From DASWNP01 sp036399175 (GTDB taxonomy: Bacteria; Acidobacteriota; Blastocatellia; Pyrinomonadales; Pyrinomonadaceae), in the NCBI GenBank assembly GCA_036399175.1, contig DASWNP010000063.1, positions 1-64,000 of the forward strand: DNA of 64,000 nt. Direction: 5' to 3'. The notes beneath the pieces were generated by a model. It ran no database searches. It was given only the letters and a program-made list of their open reading frames with translations, and was not told where the DNA came from. Shown piece after piece: positions 50,001 to 58,577 of the stretch. Numbering within the stretch: the first letter of the stretch is position 1; each line of letters begins with the position of its first letter. The position numbers and the translations under genes were made by a program.

Positions 50001-50536
50001 CGCAGCTCGTCCTCGGAGATGGGCGCGCCCGGCGCAACATCGCCCAGCTCAATCCGCACGGCGGCGATGAAGACCTGCGGACGGATGACGAAGCGCAGGC
50101 GCACGCGCGGGCGACCATCAGCGCCCTCGCCCGGCGCGTCGAACGCTTCGACGCGCGCGTTCGCCACGCGCCCCGAATCGAACAACTCCTGTAGAGACTC
50201 GCGCACCAGCACCGCCGACAGACGCCCGCCCGCCGCAACCCGCAGCAGCGTCCGAAACTCGGCCAGCGCCGCCTCGTCGCTTCCGGCCTCTTCAATCGTC
50301 ACTTCCACCGACTCGACTGTCCGCCCCTCGAACTTGCTCAAGTCGCGCGTCGGGCGCACGACGCGCGACGCAGCAGGAGCGGCAGGCACAGCAGGCGTCG
50401 AAGTCTCTTCGGACAAGACGCCCCCTTGCGTCTCTCTCTGGAAGACGCCCGCCGGGCGCACGTCCGCCCGCGCGCCGCCTCCGACGACCGCGATGATAAA
50501 TAGAAGAAGGGCAAACCGCTTGAAAGTCACAATCAA
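47069..50536 (-). CDS. BamA/TamA-family outer membrane assembly protein
   Basis: This 1155-residue Omp85 protein has a signal peptide, a long periplasmic region of about 740 residues with repeated POTRA domains (for example VESVEVTIEEAGSD, ATVSDLNIGIKGFEPSAVL, VAGVEMRGNQLFTAERLREA and VFVHRIFINGNAVTDRKAIL), and a C-terminal 16-strand barrel with the lid-lock motif FSGGSTTLRGFGSEEAGPR, ending in HFRFGQTF. Typical BamA has five POTRAs in about 400 residues, so this array is longer. Cysteine-containing inserts (near VCTVTPPLP and AACPADRSPDEACT) interrupt it. The start is a TTG at 50536 or a GTG at 50530, in or beside H17. It is encoded after tamB. Confidence 0.9.
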   Translation of the reverse strand: MIVTFKRFALLLFIIAVVGGGARADVRPAGVFQRETQGGVLSEETSTPAVPAAPAASRVVRPTRDLSKFEGRTVESVEVTIEEAGSDEAALAEFRTLLRVAAGGRLSAVLVRESLQELFDSGRVANARVEAFDAPGEGADGRPRVRLRFVIRPQVFIAAVRIELGDVAPGAPISEDELRARLNLVEPGKRVSEQAIRNNADMIQVYLRDRGFYQANVEYEQQLDPTRTRSTVTYRIALGAQATVSDLNIGIKGFEPSAVLTELKLRPGAPFTQTTLGEDINRIRQAIIKQGYLAPRIDEPRIQLDSVSNKIIVSVTGAIGPKVEVSVTPDPEVTGFKLSDERARELLPVTREGTIDASAIVEGQRRLQNRLQEQGYFFIKVNPVCTVTPPLPVVQPTNGNGTTTTALPEDVTASTCDGLNPEELSGRNVRINYVVTGDNPAEKRRYELTDIRIVNADGTPARLSVEEVADDLRTRKANALGFIPFFGLGRGFTSEQALEQDTRTITARMRDLGYRRAAVTERRGLSLEGDNLIITFVVDEGALTRVAGVEMRGNQLFTAERLREAACPADRSPDEACTIIDAPYSRTQARIDADRIRNFYARNGYLDAEVNIALVELPEGGGDERVRLVYNIAEADKVFVHRIFINGNAVTDRKAILEAIPLREGEVLRTDNITEAERNLYATDAFRQVIIRTEPAGETASGFKQRDVIIDLEERKRYVMDYGGGYSTDNGPLGLYEIRNSNLFGALRQGALRMRGSRRQQLLRLEYFDPRFRRYGERAFSPFVVSAQYQRDTTVTRFFRSTIDRGNFGIVQRLNEEGNPIDVDCPLPDPQCEVVGAPTINRFTINAETQRDIELELGPRGQVLKRSTLFVRYNYEDVRLYNIQSLLIASILRPDRAVRLSRFGVTFARDSRDKALDATRGDFLTLDYALALKQFGGNLSFSKLLLNYRRYYQVPKARGTVLAAGVQLGLASLYDPSDRGGTPGVIDDIDLTLPISERFFSGGSTTLRGFGSEEAGPRVVVPGGVFRNNEGEQVTISPFTVPVGGNALAVVNLEARIAAIKNLQVVPFYDGGNVFRRIGDIFGRDVKPGEDPNLRARWTHTVGLGLRLRTPFGPLAVDYGFLLNPPEFVLPQANGDPARFRLKRGQIHFRFGQTF

Positions 50537-50626
50537 AGTCTGGAGTCTGGAGTCTGAAGTCTGGAGTCCGGAGTCAAGAACTGTTTTGGTTTTGACTTCA
50601 GACTCCAGACTTCAGACTCCAGACTT
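50536..50626. repeat. Intergenic hairpin H17 (word GTCTGGAGTCTGGAGTCTG)
   Basis: Left arm 50536-50575 and right arm 50591-50626 are made of GTCTGGA/GTCTGAA and CAGACTCC/CAGACTTC words. It covers the whole interval between the tamB stop (5 nt away) and the BamA-like start. Confidence 0.93.
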
Positions 50627-50630
50627 ATTT

Positions 50631-53600
50631 TCAGAATCTCTTTCTGAATCGAATCTCAAAATTAAAGTTGTCCTCTTGCGAACGAAGGGCGCTCGTGGTC
50701 GCGCCTTGCTGGTACTGGGCGACGAAGGAGAGCCGGTCGGAGACGCGATACTCCAGAGCCACGACCTGATTCTGGTCGGTCGTGACGTTGGTAGAATAGG
50801 TGATGGAGAGATTACGGTTAATCTGTCGCCCGACGGTGAGGCGCGCCGTCGGGCTCGCGCCGCCTCGACCGGAGATGAGCGGGTCAATCTCGAATCGGTT
50901 GAGGCCGAAAAGCTTGTCTGTAGCGCGCTGCACGGGAGCGTTAATCAGCGTGTCTGTAAGAAGGCTGGTGGCCGTGCCGAGTCCGGTCTGCGCGAGGGTG
51001 GAGGCGCTCTGGTCGCTGCCGGAGAGGTTGCCGGTCGTAATCAGCGCGACGACATCGGCCTGCGGGAGCGCCGGGTCGGAGCGCAAAGTTGTAAGCGGCT
51101 GCGAGAGCGGCCCCGTCAGGCCGACGATGATGCGATAGCCGCGAATCTCGGACTCGGCCTGAATGTTGAGAATCGGGTCGGCCTCGCGCTGCGGCGGCAG
51201 GTCGATGAAGGCGCGCGTCAGTTCGTATCGGTCGTTGCGGAAGTTGAGCGTGCCGCGCGTGGCCGTGATGCGCCCGGAGACGACGGGGTCGTCTGCCGCG
51301 CCGCGTATGCGCAGGGAGACGGAGCCGATGGCGTCGGCCAGGTTGTTGCGAACGACGAGCGCGTCGCGCCCTTCGACCTGCAAGTCGAGCTGCACGTTCG
51401 AGAGCATCGAGCTGCCGCCGCCTTCGGCGATGTCGGCCTCGCGTCTGCGGTTAATCAAATCGGCGAGGTCGATGTCTTCGGTGTACTCGGTACGCCGAAG
51501 CTCGACGCGACCGATGACGAACTGCGTATCGAGCGAGCCGCGTATCTCAAGATTGGCGTCGGCGGTGGAGCGAAACTCGTCCGGGAAGGGCACGGTGATG
51601 TCGTCGGCGCGCACGATTAAGCGAAACTGCGAGGGACGCAGACCGGCGAGCAGCGCGCCGCCCGTGACGTTGACAGTCCCGCCGCCGAGCCTGCCGGTGA
51701 GAGTATCAATCTGCGCCTGGTTGGCCGTGAAGCGCATGCGCGCGTCGATGTTCGTGACGGTCAGGCGCTCGTCGGCGACGAACATGGAGACGGAGGCGCG
51801 CTCGGCCTCGGCAGTCCCCGTGAGGCGCGGGTCGGCGAAAGTTCCGGCGACGCGGACGCCGACGCGCGCCGTCCCCGACAGAAGCATGTTCGGCGAAAGG
51901 TTGTTCAGCACGCGCAGGTTCAGCTCGCCGTCAACAGTCAGGTTCTGCCTGCCGCCTTCGCGCAGGGCGGTCGTGCCGCCGAAGAGGATGTTCGTTCCCG
52001 GCCCCGTGAAGCGCGTGCGCTCGAAGGTGATTTCGTTCGGCGAGAACTGCACGACGAGCGGATTCTCGGCGGCGAGCTGCACGTCTTCGACCTGCACGAC
52101 CAATTCCGTGAACTCCGCCCGACCCTGAAGCGCGCCGAGTCCGGCGTCGCTCAGAAGTCCCTCTTCGCCGAAGATGGTGGTGCGAATCCTGACCGCGCCG
52201 GTGGCGCGACCCGTGACGCGGACGTTCGCGGCGGGCAGCAGAGTGGAGAAGAGGCGCGTCAGGTCTGTCGAGTTGAAGGTGGTCTCGATGGTGGCGGGCA
52301 GCTCTTCGTTGGCGAGGTCAACCGTCGCGCGGACGATTTGCGGCTGGCCGAGCAAGCCGGTTGTGAATTCGACGTTGAACTTCTGGTCGGCAGTGGTTGT
52401 GCCCGTCAGCGTGAGCGCGCCTGCGGGCTGGCCGTTGACCGTCACGTCGCGCCCCGTCGCGCTCAGCTCGACGCGGTAGCTCTGCGGGTTTTCGACGTTG
52501 CCGGTGGCCGAGGCCGTGAAATCCGCGAAGCCGCCGAGCGCGGGGACGGCGGCGTTGTTTCCGGCGACGGCGGCGAGCGCTTCGAGGCGCACGTCTTTGC
52601 CGCTCGCGCGGAGGTTGAAAACCTTGCTCTCAAGATTGTAAGAGCCGTTAGCCGTGACGAAGCCCGCCTCGAAGCGCGCGTCCAGACGCTCGACGTTGAC
52701 CTCCGAGCCGCTGAAGGTGGCGCGTGCGACCAGCTCTTCGAGACGCTGGCCGCCGAGCGAGCCGGGGCCTGCGCGCAAATCGGCGCTTCCCGTCATCGCG
52801 CCGGGCAAGCCCGTCACCTGTATGCGCCCGGAGGCCGGGCCGATTCCGGCGAGACTCGAAGGACTCAGGCTTCCCTGTTGGTCTCTTCTGTTTCCGGCGG
52901 TGAGCGCGGAGATGATTTGGCCGACGTTGATGCGGTCGAGCGCGGCGTCGAGCGTGATGTTGTTTTCGCCTGAGCGCGGGATGACGGCGGTGAAGAGCGC
53001 GCCGCCGCCGTCGCGCTCGGTGAGTCGGCCTTCGTCAATGCGGAATTCGTTGGCGTTGGAGACGATGTTGGCCGAGAGCGAGCCGAGGTCGCGCCCGCCG
53101 ACCGTGAGAGATTCGAGCGAAGCGCGCCCGTTGAAGAGCGGGTTTTCTAGTCGCCCCGTGAGCGTGCCGTTCACGTCGAGCCGACCGGCGACGGCGACGC
53201 CGAACTGCTCAAGGCTCTCCTGAGTTTCAGAGGCGATGCCGGAAGCGGCGAAGACGCGTTGAAGCTCGGCGGCATCGGTCGAAGAGAGATTGACCTGTAG
53301 GTTCGAGTCGCCTTTGAAGGAGAACTGCCCCGTGGCGCTCAATTCGGAAGCGGCGGTGCGAAGGTTTGCGCGCTCGACCTGAAAGAGCCCTCTGTCGGCG
53401 CGCAGCGCGACTTCGCCGGAGAGAGGCGTGCGTCCCTGCGTTTCGTTTCCGGTGTCGCCCGCAAACTGCGCGTTGAGCGTGCCGCTCGCGGCCTCGAAGT
53501 TTGTGCCGGGGAAGGTCAGGTTGGCCGTGCCGGTGGCCGCGCCCGTGACGGGGACGACGTTGCCGGAGAGCGCCAGCAGACCGCCGATATCGACGCCCGC

Positions 53601-55625
53601 GAACTCAGCCGCGACGCGCGACGCTCCGCGCCCCGACGTGCTCAAAGCGGCGTTGCCGGAAGCGCGCCCGCCGAAAAGGTCGGCTGTGAAATTGTTGAGC
53701 TGCACGACATCGTTCGTGGCGACGACGGCGCTTCTCGCCGCGCCGAGCTTCATCGAGCCGAGCACGCCGCCGCCGAGACTCAAATCCGCGCTCGCGCGAT
53801 AACGTCCGCCCGGCTCAAGCACGAAGACGGGACGAGCCAGTCGGACGTTCTCGACGCGCCCTTCGCTCGTGCCCCTGCCGCCCGTTCTGAAGGCGACCGT
53901 GCCGACGCCGATGTCGCCCGAACGACCCTCGACGCGCCCGTCGTGAATCGAAAGGCGCACGCCCGCGATGTTGATGCTGCCGGTTCGCGCGCCGGCCGCC
54001 GCGAGTTCGCCGACCGCGACGCGGTCAACCTCGACGAGCGCCGCGCCTTCGGGCGTGATGTCAGCCGTGATGCCCGACGCGCGAAGACCGTTGACGGTTG
54101 CGCCCGAAGCTCTCAACTGTCCGCTCGACGCGCTCGACGCGGTGGCGCGCGTCGCGCCGCTCTCGTCTCTCGTAAACTGCACGCCCGAAGCCTGCACGCC
54201 GTTGATAGTCGTCGCGCCTGAGTTGTCTCGATAGACGATGCTGCCAGCCGAAGCCGTGCGCGCTCCGCCCGCGAGGTCGCCTTCTTTCATCTCGGCGACG
54301 GCATCGCTCAGGATGAGATTCGCAATCGTCGCCTCGCCGCTGCGGAGCGCCGCCGAGCGAAGGTCGCCGACCCAGCGAAAATCCGTGCCCGTGCCCATCA
54401 CGCCGCCCGCGACCTGCACGCCGCTTAACTGAAAATCGCCCGCCGTCAGAAGCTCCGCCACGGCTCGACCCTGCGCATTGTAGCTCTTCCCCTCGCCGCC
54501 GCCCTTGAGCGTCACGTTCAGAGCCTTGAGGCGAATGTTGTCGGCTGCGAGCGCGTCGGATTGAATCTCGCCTTCAACAGTGTAGCGCGAGCCTTCGCCC
54601 GAGACCGTGCCGACGAACCGACCCGCTCCGCGCAAGGCCACGTCGGTCTTCAGGATGTTCGCGGTCTGCGTCAAATCGACGCTGGCCTCAGTCACCTTCA
54701 TTTGATAACGAAGGTTGCGCCAGTCGTCCATCGTGCCTTCGAGGCGCGCTTCGGCCAGAGGCGAGCGAAGGGTGAGTTCCTGAATCTCCGCGCGGCGCTG
54801 GTCGATGCGCGCACGCAGGTCGATGTCTATTCGCTCGACGGGGCGACCGTCGTAGACGAAAGTGGAATCTGTGAGCGAGAGCGCGACGCGGTTCATGCGG
54901 CTCTCGGCGGGCGCGCTGGGGTCGTCGGGCTGGATGGTGGCGCGAAGGTTTCGGGCTTCGCCGGAGATGTCGTGCCTTTGGTCGGCGTAGTGGATGACGG
55001 CGTTCGTGAGCTTAACCTGCGCGGTGGCGTAGGAGAAGACGATGCGCTGGTTCTCGCGGGGCGGAGGCAGGCGGATGTTTCCGAAATTCGAGCGTCCTTC
55101 CGCATCGAACGTAACCCACGCTTCGAGGCCGTCAACTTCGAGCGATTCGAGATTGACGTTGCGCTTGAGGCTGAGAGCCCACATGTCCTCGATGCGGATG
55201 GTGGCGATGACGCGGTCAACCTTGCCGAGCTGTACGCCGGTCGTCGCGTCGTAGAGCTTGAGGTCGCGCAGCTCAGCCGTGCGCGGCCCGAACTTCGTCT
55301 CGAACGAGCCAATCTCGGTGCGGATGTTGTATTCGGCGAGCGTATTGATTATCTGGCGCGCGATGATTCTATCGACCTGCCCGCTCCGGTAGAGGATGAA
55401 GAAGATAATGACGAGCGCGACGATGGCGACGACGGCGACTGCGCCCGTCCACATCGCGTTTCGACGGTTGACGATGCGACGCCAGCGCCGGCGCGCGGCG
55501 GGCGAGCCCGAGGGCGAGGGCGCATCCGCGCCGCCCGTGCTGCTGTCGGGCGCGCTCGTCTGCGGCGCGCTCTCTTCCGATGCGGACGCGCGAGGGCTCT
55601 TATCGTCTGGGTCGTGAACCGGCAT
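50631..55625 (-). CDS. tamB: TamB/YtfN translocation and assembly module protein
   Basis: This 1664-residue AsmA-like protein has an N-terminal Ser/Pro-rich tail, one membrane helix (about 57-78), and a long beta-rich periplasmic part that forms a lipid-conducting groove. The C-terminal DUF490 domain is recognisable at VSLRIRGAADDPVVSGRI, TRGTLNFRNDRYELTRAFID and the final NFNFEIRFRKRF. It works with a TamA/BamA-type barrel, here encoded next. The ATG at 55625 follows the ribBX stop by 91 nt on the same strand. Typical TamB length is 1250-1700 residues. Confidence 0.93.
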   Translation of the reverse strand: MPVHDPDDKSPRASASEESAPQTSAPDSSTGGADAPSPSGSPAARRRWRRIVNRRNAMWTGAVAVVAIVALVIIFFILYRSGQVDRIIARQIINTLAEYNIRTEIGSFETKFGPRTAELRDLKLYDATTGVQLGKVDRVIATIRIEDMWALSLKRNVNLESLEVDGLEAWVTFDAEGRSNFGNIRLPPPRENQRIVFSYATAQVKLTNAVIHYADQRHDISGEARNLRATIQPDDPSAPAESRMNRVALSLTDSTFVYDGRPVERIDIDLRARIDQRRAEIQELTLRSPLAEARLEGTMDDWRNLRYQMKVTEASVDLTQTANILKTDVALRGAGRFVGTVSGEGSRYTVEGEIQSDALAADNIRLKALNVTLKGGGEGKSYNAQGRAVAELLTAGDFQLSGVQVAGGVMGTGTDFRWVGDLRSAALRSGEATIANLILSDAVAEMKEGDLAGGARTASAGSIVYRDNSGATTINGVQASGVQFTRDESGATRATASSASSGQLRASGATVNGLRASGITADITPEGAALVEVDRVAVGELAAAGARTGSINIAGVRLSIHDGRVEGRSGDIGVGTVAFRTGGRGTSEGRVENVRLARPVFVLEPGGRYRASADLSLGGGVLGSMKLGAARSAVVATNDVVQLNNFTADLFGGRASGNAALSTSGRGASRVAAEFAGVDIGGLLALSGNVVPVTGAATGTANLTFPGTNFEAASGTLNAQFAGDTGNETQGRTPLSGEVALRADRGLFQVERANLRTAASELSATGQFSFKGDSNLQVNLSSTDAAELQRVFAASGIASETQESLEQFGVAVAGRLDVNGTLTGRLENPLFNGRASLESLTVGGRDLGSLSANIVSNANEFRIDEGRLTERDGGGALFTAVIPRSGENNITLDAALDRINVGQIISALTAGNRRDQQGSLSPSSLAGIGPASGRIQVTGLPGAMTGSADLRAGPGSLGGQRLEELVARATFSGSEVNVERLDARFEAGFVTANGSYNLESKVFNLRASGKDVRLEALAAVAGNNAAVPALGGFADFTASATGNVENPQSYRVELSATGRDVTVNGQPAGALTLTGTTTADQKFNVEFTTGLLGQPQIVRATVDLANEELPATIETTFNSTDLTRLFSTLLPAANVRVTGRATGAVRIRTTIFGEEGLLSDAGLGALQGRAEFTELVVQVEDVQLAAENPLVVQFSPNEITFERTRFTGPGTNILFGGTTALREGGRQNLTVDGELNLRVLNNLSPNMLLSGTARVGVRVAGTFADPRLTGTAEAERASVSMFVADERLTVTNIDARMRFTANQAQIDTLTGRLGGGTVNVTGGALLAGLRPSQFRLIVRADDITVPFPDEFRSTADANLEIRGSLDTQFVIGRVELRRTEYTEDIDLADLINRRREADIAEGGGSSMLSNVQLDLQVEGRDALVVRNNLADAIGSVSLRIRGAADDPVVSGRITATRGTLNFRNDRYELTRAFIDLPPQREADPILNIQAESEIRGYRIIVGLTGPLSQPLTTLRSDPALPQADVVALITTGNLSGSDQSASTLAQTGLGTATSLLTDTLINAPVQRATDKLFGLNRFEIDPLISGRGGASPTARLTVGRQINRNLSITYSTNVTTDQNQVVALEYRVSDRLSFVAQYQQGATTSALRSQEDNFNFEIRFRKRF

Positions 55626-55716
55626 AAAAAGCTATGGGCTTCTGGAAGACCGTCTGAATGTTCAGGAGCTAAAGCTGCTGTTTGAAAGGAGAGAAACTTG
55701 CTTTCGTGTGTAAGGT

Positions 55717-56949
55717 TCAGGAGCCGGGCGCGAGCCTCTTCGCGTCTGCGCTCTCAGCGTCGCCCGCCTTGCTGACTCCGATGTCGCCCGCACGCCCGGC
55801 GGTTGCCTCTTCTCTCGCGGGCGAGCCGAGCGGCATGTGTCCCGCGATTTCCAGACCGAACCCTTCGAGCGCCGAGACTCGCGGCGGATTGTTCGACAGA
55901 AGCAGGATGCGCTTCAAGCCCAGCTCGTGGAGAATCTGCGCGCCGACGCCGTAGTCGCGGCTCGACCCGTAGCCCGTGATGATGCTCGCCTCCTGCAAGC
56001 TCAGGTTGCGTTCCTGCATGAGCGCGTAGGTGCGAAGCTGATGCACGAGGTCGAGCCCGTGCTGCTGCTGGCGCAGGTAGAGCACGACGCCGCGACCCGC
56101 CCCGGCGATTCGTTCGAGCGCCGTGTGCAGTTGAAAGCCAGAGTCGCCGATGAGCGAGCCGAACATATCGCAGGTCACGTTCTCCGTATGGACGCGCACG
56201 AGCACCGGCTCATCGACGGCCACGTCGCCCATCACCATCGCCAGATGCGTCTCGCCGTTCATAATGTTCTGGAAGGCGATGGCACGGAAGCGCCCGTAGA
56301 CGCTCGGCAAATCCGTCTCGGCGACGCGCCTGACGAGCACTTCGGTACGCATTCGATAGCGCACGAGGTCGGCCACCGTGATGATTTTCAGGTTGTGCTC
56401 GGCGGCGAACTTCTGCAATTCGGGCATGCGCGCCATCGTGCCGTCCGGGTTCATAATCTCGCAGATGACGCCCGCCGGAGAGAGCCCCGCGATGCGCGCC
56501 ATATCGACGATGGCCTCGGTCTGCCCCGTGCGGACGAGGACGCCGCCCTTGCGTGCGCGTAAGGGGAAGATGTGGCCGGGGCGCGCCAGATCTTGCGGGC
56601 GCGTCTGCGGGTCAACGGCTGTCAGAATCGTCGTGGCGCGGTCGGCAGCCGAGATGCCGGTCGTGACGCCTTTGCGGGCTTCGATGGAGACGGTGAAGGC
56701 CGTGCCGAGATATGAAGTGTTATCGGCCACCTGCATCGTCAGTTGCAGCTCGTCGCAGCGTTCCTCGGTGAGCGGCATGCAGATGAGACCGCGCGCGTGC
56801 GTCGCCATGAAATTGATGATTTCCGGCGTCACCTTCTCAGCCGCGCACGCCAGGTCGCCCTCGTTCTCGCGGTCTTCGTCATCGACGACGATAATCATGC
56901 GCCCTTCGCGGATGTCGGCGGCGGCTTCTTCGATGGAAGCAAAAGGCAT
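55717..56949 (-). CDS. ribB: RibB with degenerate RibA-like domain (RibBX-type)
   Basis: This 410-residue protein has an intact 3,4-dihydroxy-2-butanone-4-phosphate synthase domain (about 1-205) with VDDEDRENEGD and RPGHIFPLRARKGGVL. It makes the four-carbon riboflavin precursor from ribulose 5-phosphate. The C-terminal half has the GTP cyclohydrolase II fold (SSRDYGVGAQIL, SNNPPRVSALEGFGLEI), but the three zinc cysteines are replaced (N257, G268, S270) and the catalytic RQEGRGIGL is RQQQHGLDL, so it cannot be an ordinary cyclohydrolase. It lies with ribE and cmk. A separate ribA must exist elsewhere. Confidence 0.92.
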   Translation of the reverse strand: MPFASIEEAAADIREGRMIIVVDDEDRENEGDLACAAEKVTPEIINFMATHARGLICMPLTEERCDELQLTMQVADNTSYLGTAFTVSIEARKGVTTGISAADRATTILTAVDPQTRPQDLARPGHIFPLRARKGGVLVRTGQTEAIVDMARIAGLSPAGVICEIMNPDGTMARMPELQKFAAEHNLKIITVADLVRYRMRTEVLVRRVAETDLPSVYGRFRAIAFQNIMNGETHLAMVMGDVAVDEPVLVRVHTENVTCDMFGSLIGDSGFQLHTALERIAGAGRGVVLYLRQQQHGLDLVHQLRTYALMQERNLSLQEASIITGYGSSRDYGVGAQILHELGLKRILLLSNNPPRVSALEGFGLEIAGHMPLGSPAREEATAGRAGDIGVSKAGDAESADAKRLAPGS

Positions 56950-57098
56950 TTCGGTTCTACTCGAAAAAAGAGAATCGGGAGAGCTTTCGACGGTCGCCGT
57001 TCATGTTAACCGAAACTCTCCTATTTTGCGACTACTTCGCGCGACGCGTCGCAGGCTTTTCGTTCGACCGTAAAACTCTGAGAGAGCGCAGGCGACAT

Positions 57099-57749
57099 TC
57101 ACCTGTAGCCGAGTTCGGTTAGCTTCTCCAACGTCAGGCCGGAGCCGGTCGCCTCGCTCGCGCCGACGGAGAGAATTCGCTCGACGTACTTGGCGATGAT
57201 GTCGGCTTCGAGATTGACGCTGTCGCCCGGACGAAGCGTCGACAGGTTCGTCACTTTCCAGGTCTTCGGAATCACGGCCACCTCGAAATAATCCTCGAAG
57301 AGCGCGGCCACCGTCAGGCTGATGCCCTCGACCGCCACAGAGCCTTTGAAGACCAGGTACCTCGCAAGCTCCTTCGGGTAAGCAATGCGAATCGTCCACG
57401 AGCCGCCGTGCTCCTCCGCGCCGAGAAAACGGCCTCGGCCATCGACGTGTCCCTGCACGATATGGCCGCCGAGCCGCGTCGAAGGCGTCACGGCTCGCTC
57501 AAGATTGACGACCGAGCCCGTGCGCAAAGCGCCGAGCGTCGAGCGCTGCAACGTCTCGCGCGAGCCGTCGGCGGCAAACGAGTCGGCGCGCACGTCGAGC
57601 GCCGTCAGGCAGACGCCGTTGACCGCAACGGAGTCGCCCTCGGCAGTCCCTTCCGTCACCCTGCGCGCCTCGACCGTGAGACGCACGCCCTCGCCGCGCT
57701 GCTCCAAAGCGCGCACGCGTCCAAGCTCTTCGATGATGCCGGTGAACAT
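57099..57749 (-). CDS. ribE: Riboflavin synthase alpha chain
   Basis: This 216-residue enzyme dismutates two 6,7-dimethyl-8-ribityllumazine molecules into riboflavin. It has the two lumazine-binding repeats: MFTGIIEELGRVR with SVAVNGVCLT, and IVQGHVDGRGRF with GSVAVEGISLTV. The ATG at 57749 is 6 nt from the cmk stop, so they are co-translated. The gap to ribBX is 149 nt; no RFN riboswitch sequence is seen there. Confidence 0.95.
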   Translation of the reverse strand: MFTGIIEELGRVRALEQRGEGVRLTVEARRVTEGTAEGDSVAVNGVCLTALDVRADSFAADGSRETLQRSTLGALRTGSVVNLERAVTPSTRLGGHIVQGHVDGRGRFLGAEEHGGSWTIRIAYPKELARYLVFKGSVAVEGISLTVAALFEDYFEVAVIPKTWKVTNLSTLRPGDSVNLEADIIAKYVERILSVGASEATGSGLTLEKLTELGYR

Positions 57750-57754
57750 AGCAG

Positions 57755-58456
57755 CTACAGCTTTTTAGATTCCACCTGCTGATTCCCGCCCCGCTCGCGT
57801 ACGACCTGAAGCATGCGCTGGAAGACCTCTTCGATGGAGAGGTCGGTGGTGTCGATGACGACTGCGTCTTCGGCGATAGCGAGGGGCGAATCCTGTCGAG
57901 TGGAATCGCGGCGGTCGCGCGCGTTGATGTCGGCCAGCATCTCGTCGAAGGTCTGGTCGTGAAGGCCGGGGCGTTCTTCGTCGAGCCTGCGGCGCGCGCG
58001 CTCTTCGGGAACGGCGGTGAGAAAGAATTTCACGTCGGCGTCGGGGAAGACGACCGTGCCGATGTCGCGCCCGTTGAGGACGACGCCGCCCTGCTCGCCC
58101 ATCTCGCGCTGGCGGCGCACCATCTCGCGGCGCACCTCCGGGATGGTCGAGATAATCGAAGAGGTGTGCGTCACCTGTTCGGCGCGTATCTCGTCAGAGA
58201 CATCACGACCGTCAAGGCGCACCTGCAAAGTGTCGGGGTCGCCCGAAAGCTGGATAGCCACGCGGCGCGCAATCTCGGCCACCGCCTCCGCGTCCGTCGT
58301 GCTCACGCCCGCCTCCGTCACGGCCAGCGCCACCGCGCGATACATCGAGCCCGTGTCCACGTAGAGCAGCCCAAGCTCGCGCGCCAGCAGACGGCTCAGC
58401 GTCGATTTGCCCGCGCCCGAAGGCCCGTCGATGGCGATAATCATTCGTCGGTTCAT
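57755..58456 (-). CDS. cmk: Cytidylate kinase
   Basis: This 233-residue kinase phosphorylates CMP and dCMP. The P-loop is AIDGPSGAGKSTLSRLLA, followed by VDTGSMYRAVALAV and VVLNGRDIGTVVFPDADVKF, with RRDSTRQDSPL in the lid. The first ATG (58456) is 10 nt from hairpin H18. It heads the operon with ribE. Confidence 0.96.
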   Translation of the reverse strand: MNRRMIIAIDGPSGAGKSTLSRLLARELGLLYVDTGSMYRAVALAVTEAGVSTTDAEAVAEIARRVAIQLSGDPDTLQVRLDGRDVSDEIRAEQVTHTSSIISTIPEVRREMVRRQREMGEQGGVVLNGRDIGTVVFPDADVKFFLTAVPEERARRRLDEERPGLHDQTFDEMLADINARDRRDSTRQDSPLAIAEDAVVIDTTDLSIEEVFQRMLQVVRERGGNQQVESKKL

Positions 58457-58465
58457 ATCTGAAGA

Positions 58466-58577
58466 AGTAGCCAGCAGTCAGTAGAAAAACTCGCTTGAAG
58501 CGTTCAGCAGCCAGCGCAGCATTCGAGCAGTTTCAGCATTAACATGCCTTCTACTGGCTACTGGCTACTGGCTACTG
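58466..58577. repeat. Intergenic hairpin H18 (word GTAGCCAGTAGCCAGTAGCC)
   Basis: The left arm 58466-58486 (AGTAGCCAGCAGTCAGTAGA) pairs with the right arm 58549-58577 (TTCTACTGGCTACTGGCTAC on). The loop, about 60 bases, is longer than in other elements. The right arm encodes the last residues (VASSQ) and the stop of the threonine aldolase. Confidence 0.88.

Noticed and set aside
49932..51620. A 562-codon open frame on the plus strand
   Set aside because: It spans parts of the BamA-like and TamB genes and hairpin H17 on the other strand; its Arg/Ser/Ala-rich translation has no domain pattern.
56950..57098. FMN (RFN) riboswitch in the riboflavin genes
   Set aside because: No RFN consensus is visible near ribBX, ribE or cmk, and the genes follow each other closely after cmk.
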